From: Alicyclobacillus fastidiosus | GTDB lineage: Bacteria > Bacillota > Bacilli > Alicyclobacillales > Alicyclobacillaceae | Assembly (NCBI RefSeq): GCF_026651875.1 | Contig: NZ_CP104067.1 | Span: 2,604,001 to 2,668,000, forward strand | Direction of reading: 5' to 3' | DNA: 64,000 bases | Part shown: piece after piece, positions 43,221-52,359 of the stretch | Position numbering within the stretch: the first letter of the stretch is position 1 | How the letters are laid out: every line of letters begins with the position of its first letter | Notes under the pieces: generated by a model | Seen by the model: the letters and a program-made list of their open reading frames with translations, nothing else | The model's database searches: none | What the model was told of the DNA's origin: nothing | Position numbers and translations under genes: made by a program

Positions 43221-44160
43221 TGGCATCCGTTCATTGGTTCGGGAACATCAGGTGACCGTCAACGATTTGGTGTATCCGATGTTCGTTGAGGAAGGACTTT
43301 CGGGTGCGAACGAAATCGGGGCGATGCCGGGTGTGATGCATTACGGACTCGACGCGTTCCGTCGCGAAATCGCCAACCTATCGGAACTTGGCATTCCTGG
43401 AATCATCGTCTTCGGACTTCCAGCAGAGAAGGACGAGCGGGCGTCCTCGGCGTACGCCGAGCGCGGCATCGTGCAAGAAGCGGTTCGGGTCGCGAAGGCG
43501 GAGAACCCAGATCTCGTCGTCATGACCGACGTCTGTCTGTGTCAATACAATTCCACCGGGCATTGTGGCATTGTTCGCGACGGGAAAATCGTCAATGACG
43601 ATTCCCTGACGTTAATTGCAAAGACCGCGTTGTCACACGCCCAGGCCGGAGCGGATATCGTGGCTCCATCCGACATGATGGACGGTCGGGTGGCGCGCAT
43701 CCGCGAGGTGCTCGACGAACACCAACTCGAGGATGTCTCTATTCTTTCGTACGCTGTAAAATACGCGAGTGCATTTTACGGTCCGTTCCGGGAAGCAGCG
43801 CATTCGGCGCCTTCGTTTGGCGACCGCAAAACCTACCAGATGGATCCCGCCAACGCCCGCGAAGCGATGCGCGAGGCGGTATCCGACGTCGAGGAAGGCG
43901 CGGATATGCTGATGGTCAAACCTGCGCTCTCCTATCTGGACGTCATGTATCGGATGCGCGAGGCGTTTGACCAGCCGATTGCCACCTACAACGTCAGTGC
44001 GGAGTACAGCATGGTCAAGGCCGCTGCCAAGCAGGGGTGGATCGATGAGCGAGGGATCGTCATGGAATTGATGACGTCGTTCAAGCGCGCTGGCGCAGAT
44101 ATGATTCTCACCTATCATGCGCCGGACGTTGCGCGGTGGCTAAAGGAAGAGAACCGATAA
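43183..44160 (+). CDS. hemB: Delta-aminolevulinic acid dehydratase (porphobilinogen synthase)
   Basis: A 325-residue TIM-barrel enzyme condensing two ALA molecules. HRRLRASSGIRSLVREH at the N-terminus, the zinc/active-site Cys region MTDVCLCQYNSTGHCG (~112), Schiff-base lysines in ILSYAVKYAS (~188-197) and DMLMVKPALSYLD (~242-254), and MDGRVARIR are present. Cys-rich active site suggests the Zn-dependent type. AAGGGAGG precedes ATG 43183, inside the end of hemD. Confidence 0.96.
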   Translation: MTFHRHRRLRASSGIRSLVREHQVTVNDLVYPMFVEEGLSGANEIGAMPGVMHYGLDAFRREIANLSELGIPGIIVFGLPAEKDERASSAYAERGIVQEAVRVAKAENPDLVVMTDVCLCQYNSTGHCGIVRDGKIVNDDSLTLIAKTALSHAQAGADIVAPSDMMDGRVARIREVLDEHQLEDVSILSYAVKYASAFYGPFREAAHSAPSFGDRKTYQMDPANAREAMREAVSDVEEGADMLMVKPALSYLDVMYRMREAFDQPIATYNVSAEYSMVKAAAKQGWIDERGIVMELMTSFKRAGADMILTYHAPDVARWLKEENR

Positions 44161-44205
44161 TCGCGGACAACCTTTGTAGGGGATGTCTTTCAATGTCAAA
44201 GGGGC

Positions 44206-45513
44206 GTGAACAGATTGGCTGGACCGAAGTCGACTGCGGCTTTTGAACGAGCAAAGCGCGTGTTGCCTGGCGGGGTGAACAGTCCTGTGCGGGCATTTAA
44301 GTCGGTGCATGGAACTCCATTTTTTGCAGACAAGGGCGAAGGGCCGTACCTCTACGACATCGATGGGAACCGTTACGTCGATTACCTGATGAGCTGGGGT
44401 CCGCTCATCTGGGGCCACGCGCATCCGCAAATCGTAGCTGCGGTGCAGGAGGCGGCGAGCAAGGGGACGAGCTTTGGCGTGCCGACGGAATTGGAGACCG
44501 ACGTGGCTCAAAAAATCGTCGACTTCGTGCCGTCGATAGACGTTGTCCGTATGGTTAACAGTGGAACGGAGGCGACGATGAGTGCGGTTCGCGTAGCGCG
44601 CGCCGCGACGAGTCGGTCGTACGTCGTGAAGTTTATCGGGTGTTACCATGGACATGCGGATCACTTTTTGGTGAAAGCGGGCTCGGGTGTGGCAGATCTC
44701 GGTTTGCCGGACAGCCCGGGTGTGCCAAAGGAGACCGCAGAGCGTACGATTGCCGTCCCATATAATGATATCGATGCTTTGCGAGACGTTTTCCTAGAGC
44801 GTGGTGAGGAGATTGCGGCGGTGATCATCGAGCCGGTCGCTGGCAATATGGGGTGTGTGTTGCCGCGACCTGGATATTTGCAGGCCGTTCGCGAACTGAC
44901 AAGATCTTTTGGGACACTGCTCATCTTTGACGAGGTCATCACCGGCTTTCGGGTGGGACTTGGCGGCGCTCAAGCCAGGTTCGACATCGAGCCGGACCTC
45001 ACGACGTTCGGAAAAGTCATCGGGGCAGGCCTCCCGGTTGGCGCGTACGGTGGCCGTCGCGATCTGATGGAGATGGTCGCCCCGAGCGGACCCGTCTATC
45101 AAGGTGGCACGCTATCTGGCAACCCGCTCGCGATGTCGGCTGGCCTCGTTTCGCTCAACATGTTGGAAGCGGCGAACCGCGAGGGATTCTACGATAAGCT
45201 CCAGGCGTATGGTCAACAAGTTGTCGACCAGTTTGTCGAGCTCGGCAAACAGCACGGCATCCCGACGTATGGCCACGCGATTGGCGGTCTGTACGGTCTA
45301 TTCTTTCACGAGGGCCCCGTTTACGACTTCGAGGGTGCGATGGCGAGCGACGGCGCCTCGTACGAACGGTTCTTTCACGCGATGTTGGAAAACGGCGTCA
45401 CGTTCGCGCCGTCGCCACTAGAATCCGCGTTTGTCTCAGGTGTGCACACGTCGCGTGAACTCGAGATCACGCTTGGCGCCATGAAGGCCGTGTTTGCACA
45501 GCTTACATCCTGA
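44206..45513 (+). CDS. hemL: Glutamate-1-semialdehyde 2,1-aminomutase
   Basis: A 435-residue class III PLP enzyme making delta-aminolevulinate. RVLPGGVNSPVRAFKSV near the start, MVNSGTEATMSAVRVARA, CYHGHADHFLVKAGSG, LIFDEVITGFRVGLGGAQ and the PLP lysine in [19 protein letters not shown] (~270) are present. GTG 44206 lies close to AAAGGGG; TTG 44215 has more normal spacing. It ends the hem operon before a terminator. Confidence 0.96.
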   Translation: MNRLAGPKSTAAFERAKRVLPGGVNSPVRAFKSVHGTPFFADKGEGPYLYDIDGNRYVDYLMSWGPLIWGHAHPQIVAAVQEAASKGTSFGVPTELETDVAQKIVDFVPSIDVVRMVNSGTEATMSAVRVARAATSRSYVVKFIGCYHGHADHFLVKAGSGVADLGLPDSPGVPKETAERTIAVPYNDIDALRDVFLERGEEIAAVIIEPVAGNMGCVLPRPGYLQAVRELTRSFGTLLIFDEVITGFRVGLGGAQARFDIEPDLTTFGKVIGAGLPVGAYGGRRDLMEMVAPSGPVYQGGTLSGNPLAMSAGLVSLNMLEAANREGFYDKLQAYGQQVVDQFVELGKQHGIPTYGHAIGGLYGLFFHEGPVYDFEGAMASDGASYERFFHAMLENGVTFAPSPLESAFVSGVHTSRELEITLGAMKAVFAQLTS

Positions 45514-45541
45514 TTCGAACCGCGCGATATCGATTTCTGAT

Positions 45542-45584
45542 AGAGATTACGTCAGGCGTTTTGTCTGGCGTAGTCTCTATTTTG
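45542..45584 (+). terminator. Terminator of the hem operon
   Basis: AGAGATTACGTCAG pairs with CTGGCGTAGTCTCT (two wobbles) around a T-rich loop; ATTTTG follows. Confidence 0.75.
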
Positions 45585-45628
45585 ATCCCGCTTGCGCCGT
45601 CGAGGCCACCTTACCACGCGCTTTCGAC

Positions 45629-45655
45629 ATATGTAGCAGAGTGTGTACATACATT
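45629..45655 (+). promoter_or_regulatory. Candidate sigma-E promoter of spoVID
   Basis: ATATGT (-35-like), 13 bases, then CATACATT, matching the sigma-E -10 CATACA-T, 36 bases before spoVID. spoVID belongs to the sigma-E regulon in B. subtilis. Confidence 0.4.
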
Positions 45656-45690
45656 GGTGATGGAATCTTGGCGCGCGAGGAGGGGCTTAG

Positions 45691-47190
45691 ATGTCTGAAC
45701 ATGCTCGAGAACCGCTCATCCGGCTGCCGATCGATCAAGAAATCTTCATGGATACTGTGACCAGCACAGACTCTGTCGAAGATGCGACGGTCGCGACGGA
45801 AGTGGTTTCGTTTGAAAAAGATGGCGATGTCTACGAGCTAGAAGGTGCCGTTGTATTTGCAGGCTACGTGCGTTCCACAAGCGATGCCGCCACCATCGAT
45901 GAGGCGGTTTCCGTCGGCGTCGAAGACGAAGAGGCGGTACGTCATATTCACCATCGCTTGCCATTTGTTCTGCGGGTTCCTGTGGAGGCACAGTCCAGTG
46001 GCCTAGTGAACGTGAAGAGCCGTTTGTCCGGCTGGGCCCTTGAGGTCGTCAGCGACAATTGGCTCAACGTGCGTGGCACACTCGAAATTCATGGTCTCGT
46101 AGGGGAACAAGGCTACCACTTCCAGTGTGGAGCACAGGAGGGGAGTCGACCATTTCTACGTGACGAGATCGAAGAACAGGTGATCGAGGAACCGGAGGTT
46201 GAACTGCCAGCCGATGAGGCGGATTCTGTGACGTCTGATTTCCCGGCGCCAGTCGAGGAAACGGCTGAGGCCGTGTCGGAATTGGCTCAGGCAGACAGGG
46301 AGGAATTGGCTCAGGCAGACAGGGAGGATACGGCGCCAAAGACGCAGGAATTTGCAGAAATAGACCGGACATCCACGGCCGAGCCTGAGTTGGAACTCGT
46401 CTGCGCGCCGGACGACATGTGGCGTCACGAGGGCGAAGCGGAGCAAGGTGACGTCGAGTCGGAGCCCAGTGAGGAGGGGGCGAGCGAGCGCAGCGAGAAC
46501 AACACTCCGTTCGAGAAAGTGAGTGAGGCGCGAGGCGGACATGGCTGGGCCGAAGAGGAAGCACGCAAAGGTGAACGCCGCGGTGAAGCGTCCGAACCGG
46601 CGGCCTCGGAGTCCGTTCGCAGTGAGCTGGTCAATTTGGACCGCTTCTTCGTACCGTCTACACCCCAACCGTCGGATCGTCAGGAGGTGTCCACGCCGGA
46701 ACCAACCAAGGAACCAACGCCGGTTGCCTCGTTCGAGTTTGAGCACCAACTCGATGATGAAGTGTTAGCCACACCTCTCGAAGGGGCCTCCGCACCGTTG
46801 GACCTTCCGCCTGAATTCCGCGGGGAGGAACGCGTGGCGCCAAAATTTACGATTTCCGGCGCCGTCGCAACGGATGATCAAAACGCGCTAGACGAGGCGC
46901 TCGCGGAGGAAGAGGTGGTGGAAGAACCGCGAAGCGAATACGATGTCTCGTCTGTCTTGAAGTCCGATTTGTGGTCCTTCGTCGATTTCAATGGTCCTGA
47001 GCCGCGGTGCGCTCTTCGCTACGCCATCGTCGCGGAAGAAGAGACCCTAGAGATGGTCGCCGACCGCTGCGGATGCCTCCCGAGTGAATTGATCCGCGTG
47101 AACAATTGTCCTAGCGGCCAAGTTTCGCCGGGTCAGGCGCTTCGCATTCCGGATGGCCCGATTTCGATTCCGCGGGTGACGTCTGTGTAG
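45691..47190 (+). CDS. spoVID: SpoVID-like spore coat morphogenetic protein with C-terminal LysM
   Basis: A 499-residue protein. Residues ~1-155 form the conserved N-terminal SpoVID domain (LPIDQEIFMDTV, YELEGAVVFAGYVRS). A long Glu-rich, low-complexity middle (~160-420) contains a 24-nt tandem duplication at 46279-46326 encoding ELAQADRE twice. The C-terminus is a LysM domain (YAIVAEEETLEMVADRCGC...) that could bind peptidoglycan or lipid II. In B. subtilis it mediates coat encasement of the forespore. ATG with AGGAGGGG upstream; next to ysxE, as in Bacillus. Identity is by position and layout. Confidence 0.85.
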   Translation: MSEHAREPLIRLPIDQEIFMDTVTSTDSVEDATVATEVVSFEKDGDVYELEGAVVFAGYVRSTSDAATIDEAVSVGVEDEEAVRHIHHRLPFVLRVPVEAQSSGLVNVKSRLSGWALEVVSDNWLNVRGTLEIHGLVGEQGYHFQCGAQEGSRPFLRDEIEEQVIEEPEVELPADEADSVTSDFPAPVEETAEAVSELAQADREELAQADREDTAPKTQEFAEIDRTSTAEPELELVCAPDDMWRHEGEAEQGDVESEPSEEGASERSENNTPFEKVSEARGGHGWAEEEARKGERRGEASEPAASESVRSELVNLDRFFVPSTPQPSDRQEVSTPEPTKEPTPVASFEFEHQLDDEVLATPLEGASAPLDLPPEFRGEERVAPKFTISGAVATDDQNALDEALAEEEVVEEPRSEYDVSSVLKSDLWSFVDFNGPEPRCALRYAIVAEEETLEMVADRCGCLPSELIRVNNCPSGQVSPGQALRIPDGPISIPRVTSV

Positions 47191-47255
47191 ACGCGCTTAC
47201 AGCCGATGGCGAGGATCATTGCAGTGCGCTGTGACGACGCTTGAACACGAAGAAA

Positions 47256-47288
47256 CAGGGCCGCGACCGGGAAACGCCGACGGCCCTG
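47256..47288 (+). terminator. Hairpin between spoVID and ysxE
   Basis: CAGGGCCG (47256-47263) pairs with CGGCCCTG (47281-47288); loop of 17 bases and no T tract. Weak candidate. Confidence 0.35.
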
Positions 47289-47351
47289 ATGCCGTCTCTG
47301 AACCAGGGGTGGCATTTCGAACAACATGACTGGACAGTGGAGTGAGGCGCG

Positions 47352-48374
47352 ATGGATTATGATGATGTCCGTCGGCAGCTGATGGCCTACGGTGCTGATC
47401 CTTCCATACTCGACGAGTACGCGTGCGTCGTCGACTGCGCGAACATCGTCAGGGATGTCGTAAAACTTTCCGGGCCATACGGCGCGTTTGCCCTAAAGAA
47501 GGTATACGTCGACAAAGGGCGGTTGGAGTACATTCACCAGGTGACGGAGCACCTTCTGCGCTGCGGTCACGAGAGTGTGCCACGTATGCTCAAAACGCGC
47601 TATGGAGATGCCTATGTGGTTCATCCGTCCGGATTGTACTACATGACCGACTGGCGCCAAGGGCGGTGTCCACCTGCGCAGTACGCGCACCACATCATCG
47701 CGCTCGCGCGCGAGCTCGGCACCTGGCATCGACATGCCACAGGCTTCTACGGTGCCCCAACCTGGTATGCGGCTGAGGAAGACAGGTCGCTCATACAGCG
47801 GCTCATCGAAGGTAAAAAAGCGCTCGGCGCCATTCGGGACTCGGCGATTCAGGACGCGAGCACGACGCCATTCCCGGCACTGATTCGCACGCACTACGAA
47901 ACCATCGCAATGCGCATGGACGAGGTAATCGCTCGCGCACATGCAGAGGGCTATGTCCAGATGGAGGCAGAGGCGCGCAGCCGGGGGTTCGTGTGCCACG
48001 GCGCCTATACGGTTGACAACGTCCTCTACCATTCGGGCAAGTACCACGTCCGCAACTACGATCACGTTCACCCCGGCGTTCCCCTCTTCGAACTCACCGT
48101 GTATATCCATCGATATATGCCACTGTTTGATTGGAAAGTGGATGTGCTTGACGCGATTCTCGACGCGTATACGGTCGGGCTAGGAGAGACGCGCATCGAC
48201 CGGTCGGTGCTCTCGACCATCCTCTTGATGCCCATGCAGGCGCTGCAACTCGTGGAGGGTTATGTCACCCGGATGACGGATTGGAGTGAGTATGAATTCG
48301 CCGCGCGGATGGAGCGGGAACTGCGACTTCTTGCGCTGCGGGAGCGTGCGGCAGAAGAGTTGGTGCGCGGCTGA
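47352..48374 (+). CDS. ysxE: YsxE-like spore coat protein, CotS/aminoglycoside-phosphotransferase fold
   Basis: A 340-residue kinase-like protein. YGAFALKKVYVD (~42-53) is the beta-3 Lys segment and HHIIALARELGTWHRHATGF a CotS-type helix. CHGAYTVDNVLYH takes the place of the catalytic HGDxxxxN loop, with Ala where the Asp should be, and YHVRNYDHVHPG retains the metal-binding Asp. It follows spoVID as in Bacillus, where YsxE is a spore-coat component. The altered loop suggests a pseudokinase (inference). Confidence 0.85.
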   Translation: MDYDDVRRQLMAYGADPSILDEYACVVDCANIVRDVVKLSGPYGAFALKKVYVDKGRLEYIHQVTEHLLRCGHESVPRMLKTRYGDAYVVHPSGLYYMTDWRQGRCPPAQYAHHIIALARELGTWHRHATGFYGAPTWYAAEEDRSLIQRLIEGKKALGAIRDSAIQDASTTPFPALIRTHYETIAMRMDEVIARAHAEGYVQMEAEARSRGFVCHGAYTVDNVLYHSGKYHVRNYDHVHPGVPLFELTVYIHRYMPLFDWKVDVLDAILDAYTVGLGETRIDRSVLSTILLMPMQALQLVEGYVTRMTDWSEYEFAARMERELRLLALRERAAEELVRG

Positions 48375-48476
48375 CTGCAGGCACAGGAAGGAGGTGCGGC
48401 CCGGTTTGGCGGCCCTGGGCGCTGCGTTGCAATCGCCCCGGACCCGCGCTCGCCTGGGCCGCGTATCTTGTCCCTG

Positions 48477-48638
48477 TCATGGCGCGCCGATGAACATCGC
48501 GACGAACACGATGAACAGCAGCATGAGAATGAGTAAATCGAGGACGCTTGGCCAAAAAATTGCCCTGAGAAACAGGAGAAAAATCGCGAGCGCCAGGATG
48601 AGCTTCACGAATCGCAGCAGGGAGTATAACAACCGCAC
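48477..48638 (-). CDS. Very small hydrophobic membrane protein
   Basis: A 53-residue protein composed almost entirely of two hydrophobic helices (LLRFVKLILALAIFLLFLRAIFW and LDLLILMLLFIVFVAMFI). GTG 48638 follows AAAGGAGG at eight bases on the minus strand, an excellent site, so this is preferred to the longer frame from 48683. Function unknown. It lies between ysxE and the 48794 gene, divergent from the latter. Confidence 0.6.
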   Translation of the reverse strand: MRLLYSLLRFVKLILALAIFLLFLRAIFWPSVLDLLILMLLFIVFVAMFIGAP

Positions 48639-48793
48639 GGTCAAAACCTCCTTTTCCCGTGGTCTATTAATGTATATGCACATGGCCCTCTCGGGTATTT
48701 GTCCTGTGACAAGAGTTATTTTCCTTGCTAAGATAAGAACGTGATTTTAGAGGCGGACAGGCTCTGGCCGTGACTATGTTTGGGGGATGAAAG

Positions 48794-49306
48794 TTGGAGC
48801 AATCGATGAGTTCAGGAGGACCAGGGGTTTGGCGCGGCTGGTATTGGCGATTTGTTGGCGGAACAGTCGTCGTCCTCGCGGTGTTGGAAGTCGCCGCATA
48901 TTATTTGTCGAATGGGAAATACTCGTTTATCACCAGCGGCGAGCTCGGGATGTTTATCTCCGCCATCCTAGTCGTGCAGCGGGTGAAGGAGAAGCGGACG
49001 CTGAACACGTTGTTGGCGACTGTTCTCGGGTTTGTCATCAACGTGATCTTTCAGTTGACGCTCGGATACGCAGGCACGATTCACTATGGTTGGGGGTTCT
49101 TTTTCGAGCAAAACGCCATCATTGGCGCGATTGGCATCCTGTTTTCGATGGTGTACGCCAGGACCACGGAGTGGTCGAATCGCCGGCGTGACCAGTTACA
49201 GGCGAAACGTCGGCAGGAAGCCGCAACTCGTGCCGAGGATTCCGACGCGCCGCCGGTACGCGTGCACCGTGTGAAGAAGAAGCGCGGGCGCGGGCGCCGC
49301 TCCTAA
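48794..49306 (+). CDS. Four-helix membrane protein, unknown
   Basis: A 170-residue protein with four hydrophobic helices (about 18-40, 48-64, 71-90, 103-122) and a highly basic C-terminal tail ending KKKRGRGRRS, likely cytoplasmic. TTG 48794 lies six bases after GGGGGA; ATG 48806 with GGAG at six bases is an alternative. Family not recognised. A T-box leader for valS follows. Confidence 0.6.
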   Translation: MEQSMSSGGPGVWRGWYWRFVGGTVVVLAVLEVAAYYLSNGKYSFITSGELGMFISAILVVQRVKEKRTLNTLLATVLGFVINVIFQLTLGYAGTIHYGWGFFFEQNAIIGAIGILFSMVYARTTEWSNRRRDQLQAKRRQEAATRAEDSDAPPVRVHRVKKKRGRGRRS

Positions 49307-49429
49307 GCGGAAAGGTTTGTGATTCGAGGAAAAAGGGCGTAGTCGGATCGACAAAGCTTGACAACTTGGCGTCCGGTTGCGTAGTATACAAAACATCGAT
49401 TCACATAGAGCGGCTTTGAAGAGGGAGGA

Positions 49430-49625
49430 GTAGGGCGGTCCCGATTGTCCAGAGACGGTGCACGTGCTGAGAAGCACCGCTTTCGGTCGCCTGAATGTCA
49501 CCCTTTAGCTGATTATCCGGGTCATTCCGTTATCGATGTCGAGTGTCTCACTTGTCGTATTGAAGTGAGAAATTCAGGTGGTAACGCGGAGCCTATCCGT
49601 CCTGAGAGACGGATAGGCTTTTTTT
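49430..49625 (+). promoter_or_regulatory. T-box riboswitch leader of valS
   Basis: A Stem I-like hairpin (GGTGC...GCACC, 49457-49478) begins the leader. AGGTGGTAACGCGG at 49576-49589 is the conserved T-box sequence, directly followed by the terminator stem GCCTATCCGTC/GACGGATAGGC (49591-49618) and a T-run to 49625. A GTC at 49497-49499 is a possible specifier codon for valine; its placement is inference. Uncharged tRNA-Val should stabilise the antiterminator. Confidence 0.88.
49591..49625 (+). terminator. Regulated terminator of the valS T-box
   Basis: 11-bp perfect stem, six-base loop CTGAGA, then seven T. It competes with the antiterminator that includes the T-box sequence. Confidence 0.92.
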
Positions 49626-49682
49626 ATTGTTCGGTGTCTCCTCGCAGGACGAAGGGCGAGGCACGTGTAAGGAGGATATCTC

Positions 49683-52340
49683 ATGTCAGCAGAAGAGCAT
49701 GAACTACCAACCGTTTACGATCCGCGCAACGTCGAACGGCGCATCTACGAGCGCTGGGAACGGTCCGGGTACTTTCAAGCCGGACGGCATCCTGAGCGAC
49801 CGCCATTTTCGATTGTGATGCCACCTCCGAACGTCACGGGGGTATTGCACCTCGGTCACGCGCTCGACAACACGCTACAAGACATCACGATTCGCTACAA
49901 ACGACTCAATGGGTTCGACGCACTGTGGGTACCGGGAACGGACCACGCCGGAATCGCTACGCAAGCACGTGTGGAAAAGACACTGCTGGAGACCGAGGGC
50001 AAGTCGCGCCACGATTTGGGCCGGGAGGCCTTCGTCGAACGCGTTTGGGAGTGGAAGCACCAATACGGGGATGCCATCACGCGACAAATTCGCGCGCTTG
50101 GCAGTTCTTGTGATTGGAGTCGGGAGCGGTTCACCATGGACGAGGGTTTGTCCGGAGCGGTGCGCGAGGTCTTTGTCCGACTCTATGAAAAGGGGCTCAT
50201 CTATCGTGGGCATCGCATTATCAATTGGTGCCCGCGGTGTTCTACGGCGCTGTCCGACATCGAGGTAGAGCACAAGGACCAAACGGGTCACTTGTATCAC
50301 ATTCGCTATCGACTCACCGATGGCAGCGGCGAGGTGGTCATCGCCACCACGCGCCCCGAGACGATGTTTGCGGACGTCGCCGTCGCGGTCCATCCTGACG
50401 ACCCGCGCTACGCACAGATGGTCGGGAAAACGGTGCGCCTGCCGCTTACGGACCGGGAAATTCCCGTCATTGCCGACGATTATGTGGATAAGGACTACGG
50501 GACGGGGTGTCTCAAAATTACTCCGGCGCACGACCCGAACGATTTTGAAGTCGGCGAACGCCACCACCTCGAGCAGTTGCAGTGTATCGGCGCAGATGGC
50601 CGATTGAACGCGCTGGCCGGCGAGTTTCAGGGGCTCACGCGCGAGGAGGCCCGCGTTGCCGTGGTCGCCGCTCTGGAGGCGAATGGACACCTGGTTCGCA
50701 CCGAGGAAATCGATCACGCCGTCGGGCACTGCAGTCGGTGTGATACGGTGGTCGAGCCGTTTCTGTCCGACCAATGGTTCGTTCGGATGGAGCAGTTAGC
50801 GCGTCCGGCACTCGAATCGGTCGCACGAGACGAACTGCACTTTGTCCCGTCGCGGTTTTCCAAAGTGTTTGTCCACTGGCTGGAAAACGTCCGCGACTGG
50901 TGTATCTCCCGCCAACTCTGGTGGGGGCACCGCATTCCCGCCTGGTACTGCGATAACTGTGGCCAACTGAGCGTCTCCAAGGTAGACCTCGAGCGATGTC
51001 CGCACTGCGAAAGTACCAACATCCGCCAGGATGAGGACGTGCTCGACACGTGGTTCTCGTCCGCACTGTGGCCGTTTTCGACGTTGGATTGGCCGGACCT
51101 TCAGTCGCCTGACTTCAAGCGCTATTACCCGACCAGCGCCCTGATGACCGGTTACGATATCCTGTTCTTCTGGGTGGCTCGTATGGTGTTCATGGGCATG
51201 GAGTTCACGGGGACGATGCCATTTGAAACGGTCGTGCTGCACGGCCTCGTCCGCGACGCAAAAGGGCAAAAGATGTCGAAGAGCAAGGGCAACGGCGTCG
51301 ATCCGATCGAGGTCATCGAACAGTACGGCGCCGACGCCCTGCGGTTTATGCTCGCTACTTCGACGTCACCTGGCAATGATCAGCGGTTCACCTGGGATAA
51401 GATTGAAGGCGCTCGAAACTTCATCAATAAGATTTGGAACGCGTCTCGGTTTGTCCTGATGAACCTAGAGGGCGATTTCCAACCGGCTGATCTGGCAGAA
51501 GGACAGCTTGACGTGGCGGATCGCTGGATTTTACACCGCTTGTCGCAAACCGTGCGGACGGTCACGCATCACCTCGACGAATACGACTTCGGCGAAGCGG
51601 CTCGCGCCATGTACGATTTTGCTTGGGACGATTTTTGCGATTGGTACATCGAATTCTCGAAGCTGGCGCTGTACGGAGCCGATGAGGAGCGAAAAGTGGT
51701 CGCACGGACCGTTCTCCATCGCGTTCTGACGTCGCTCTTGACGCTTCTTCATCCGTATATTCCGTTTGTCACGGAGGAGATTTGGCAAGCGTTGCCGAAC
51801 ACTTCCGAGGCCCTTATTGTCGAAACCTGGCCGATTTCGCAAACGGCGTTTGTCGACGAGGCGGCTGTTAGCCAGATGCAACTTGTGATGGACGCCATTC
51901 GAGCTGTCCGAAACGTCCGGGCAGAACTGCAGGTGGCGCCGAGCAAGCCGGTGTCTATGCACATTCGTTGCGAGAGCGGCGATGATGTACAATTGTTTGA
52001 GTCGGTTCGCCACTATATCGCCCGGTTCTGCAATAGCGATGACCTGACCATTGTGGCGGGGGGTGAGGCGCCAGAGAAGTCGCTGACACAAGTGGTCACG
52101 GGCGCTGTGATTCACATTCCGCAAGCTGGGCTCATCGACGTCGAGGCGGAAATTGTGCGCCTGTCCAAAGAGGAAGCGCGTTTGCAGGGCGAAGTGGACC
52201 GAATTGAAAAGAAACTGGCGAACGCCGGTTTCGTCGCGAAGGCGCCGGAGGCTGTCGTCGCGAAGGAACGGGAGAAGATGCAAGACTATCAGATGAAGTT
52301 GCAGGCGGTACAAGGCCGAATTTCCGATCTACAGAAGTAG
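49683..52340 (+). CDS. valS: Valyl-tRNA synthetase
   Basis: An 885-residue class Ia synthetase. PPPNVTGVLHLGHAL (~41-55) is the HIGH motif. The editing domain is inserted (ATTRPETMFADVAVAVHP). Zinc-type Cys pairs CPRC and CDNC/CPHC are present, KGQKMSKSKGNGVDP (~530) is the KMSKS loop, and the C-terminal coiled-coil arm (~820-885) contacts tRNA. ATG 49683 has AGGAGG upstream. Regulated by the T-box leader. Confidence 0.97.
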   Translation: MSAEEHELPTVYDPRNVERRIYERWERSGYFQAGRHPERPPFSIVMPPPNVTGVLHLGHALDNTLQDITIRYKRLNGFDALWVPGTDHAGIATQARVEKTLLETEGKSRHDLGREAFVERVWEWKHQYGDAITRQIRALGSSCDWSRERFTMDEGLSGAVREVFVRLYEKGLIYRGHRIINWCPRCSTALSDIEVEHKDQTGHLYHIRYRLTDGSGEVVIATTRPETMFADVAVAVHPDDPRYAQMVGKTVRLPLTDREIPVIADDYVDKDYGTGCLKITPAHDPNDFEVGERHHLEQLQCIGADGRLNALAGEFQGLTREEARVAVVAALEANGHLVRTEEIDHAVGHCSRCDTVVEPFLSDQWFVRMEQLARPALESVARDELHFVPSRFSKVFVHWLENVRDWCISRQLWWGHRIPAWYCDNCGQLSVSKVDLERCPHCESTNIRQDEDVLDTWFSSALWPFSTLDWPDLQSPDFKRYYPTSALMTGYDILFFWVARMVFMGMEFTGTMPFETVVLHGLVRDAKGQKMSKSKGNGVDPIEVIEQYGADALRFMLATSTSPGNDQRFTWDKIEGARNFINKIWNASRFVLMNLEGDFQPADLAEGQLDVADRWILHRLSQTVRTVTHHLDEYDFGEAARAMYDFAWDDFCDWYIEFSKLALYGADEERKVVARTVLHRVLTSLLTLLHPYIPFVTEEIWQALPNTSEALIVETWPISQTAFVDEAAVSQMQLVMDAIRAVRNVRAELQVAPSKPVSMHIRCESGDDVQLFESVRHYIARFCNSDDLTIVAGGEAPEKSLTQVVTGAVIHIPQAGLIDVEAEIVRLSKEEARLQGEVDRIEKKLANAGFVAKAPEAVVAKEREKMQDYQMKLQAVQGRISDLQK

Positions 52341-52359
52341 TGCAATCGAGGTGCAGCCA

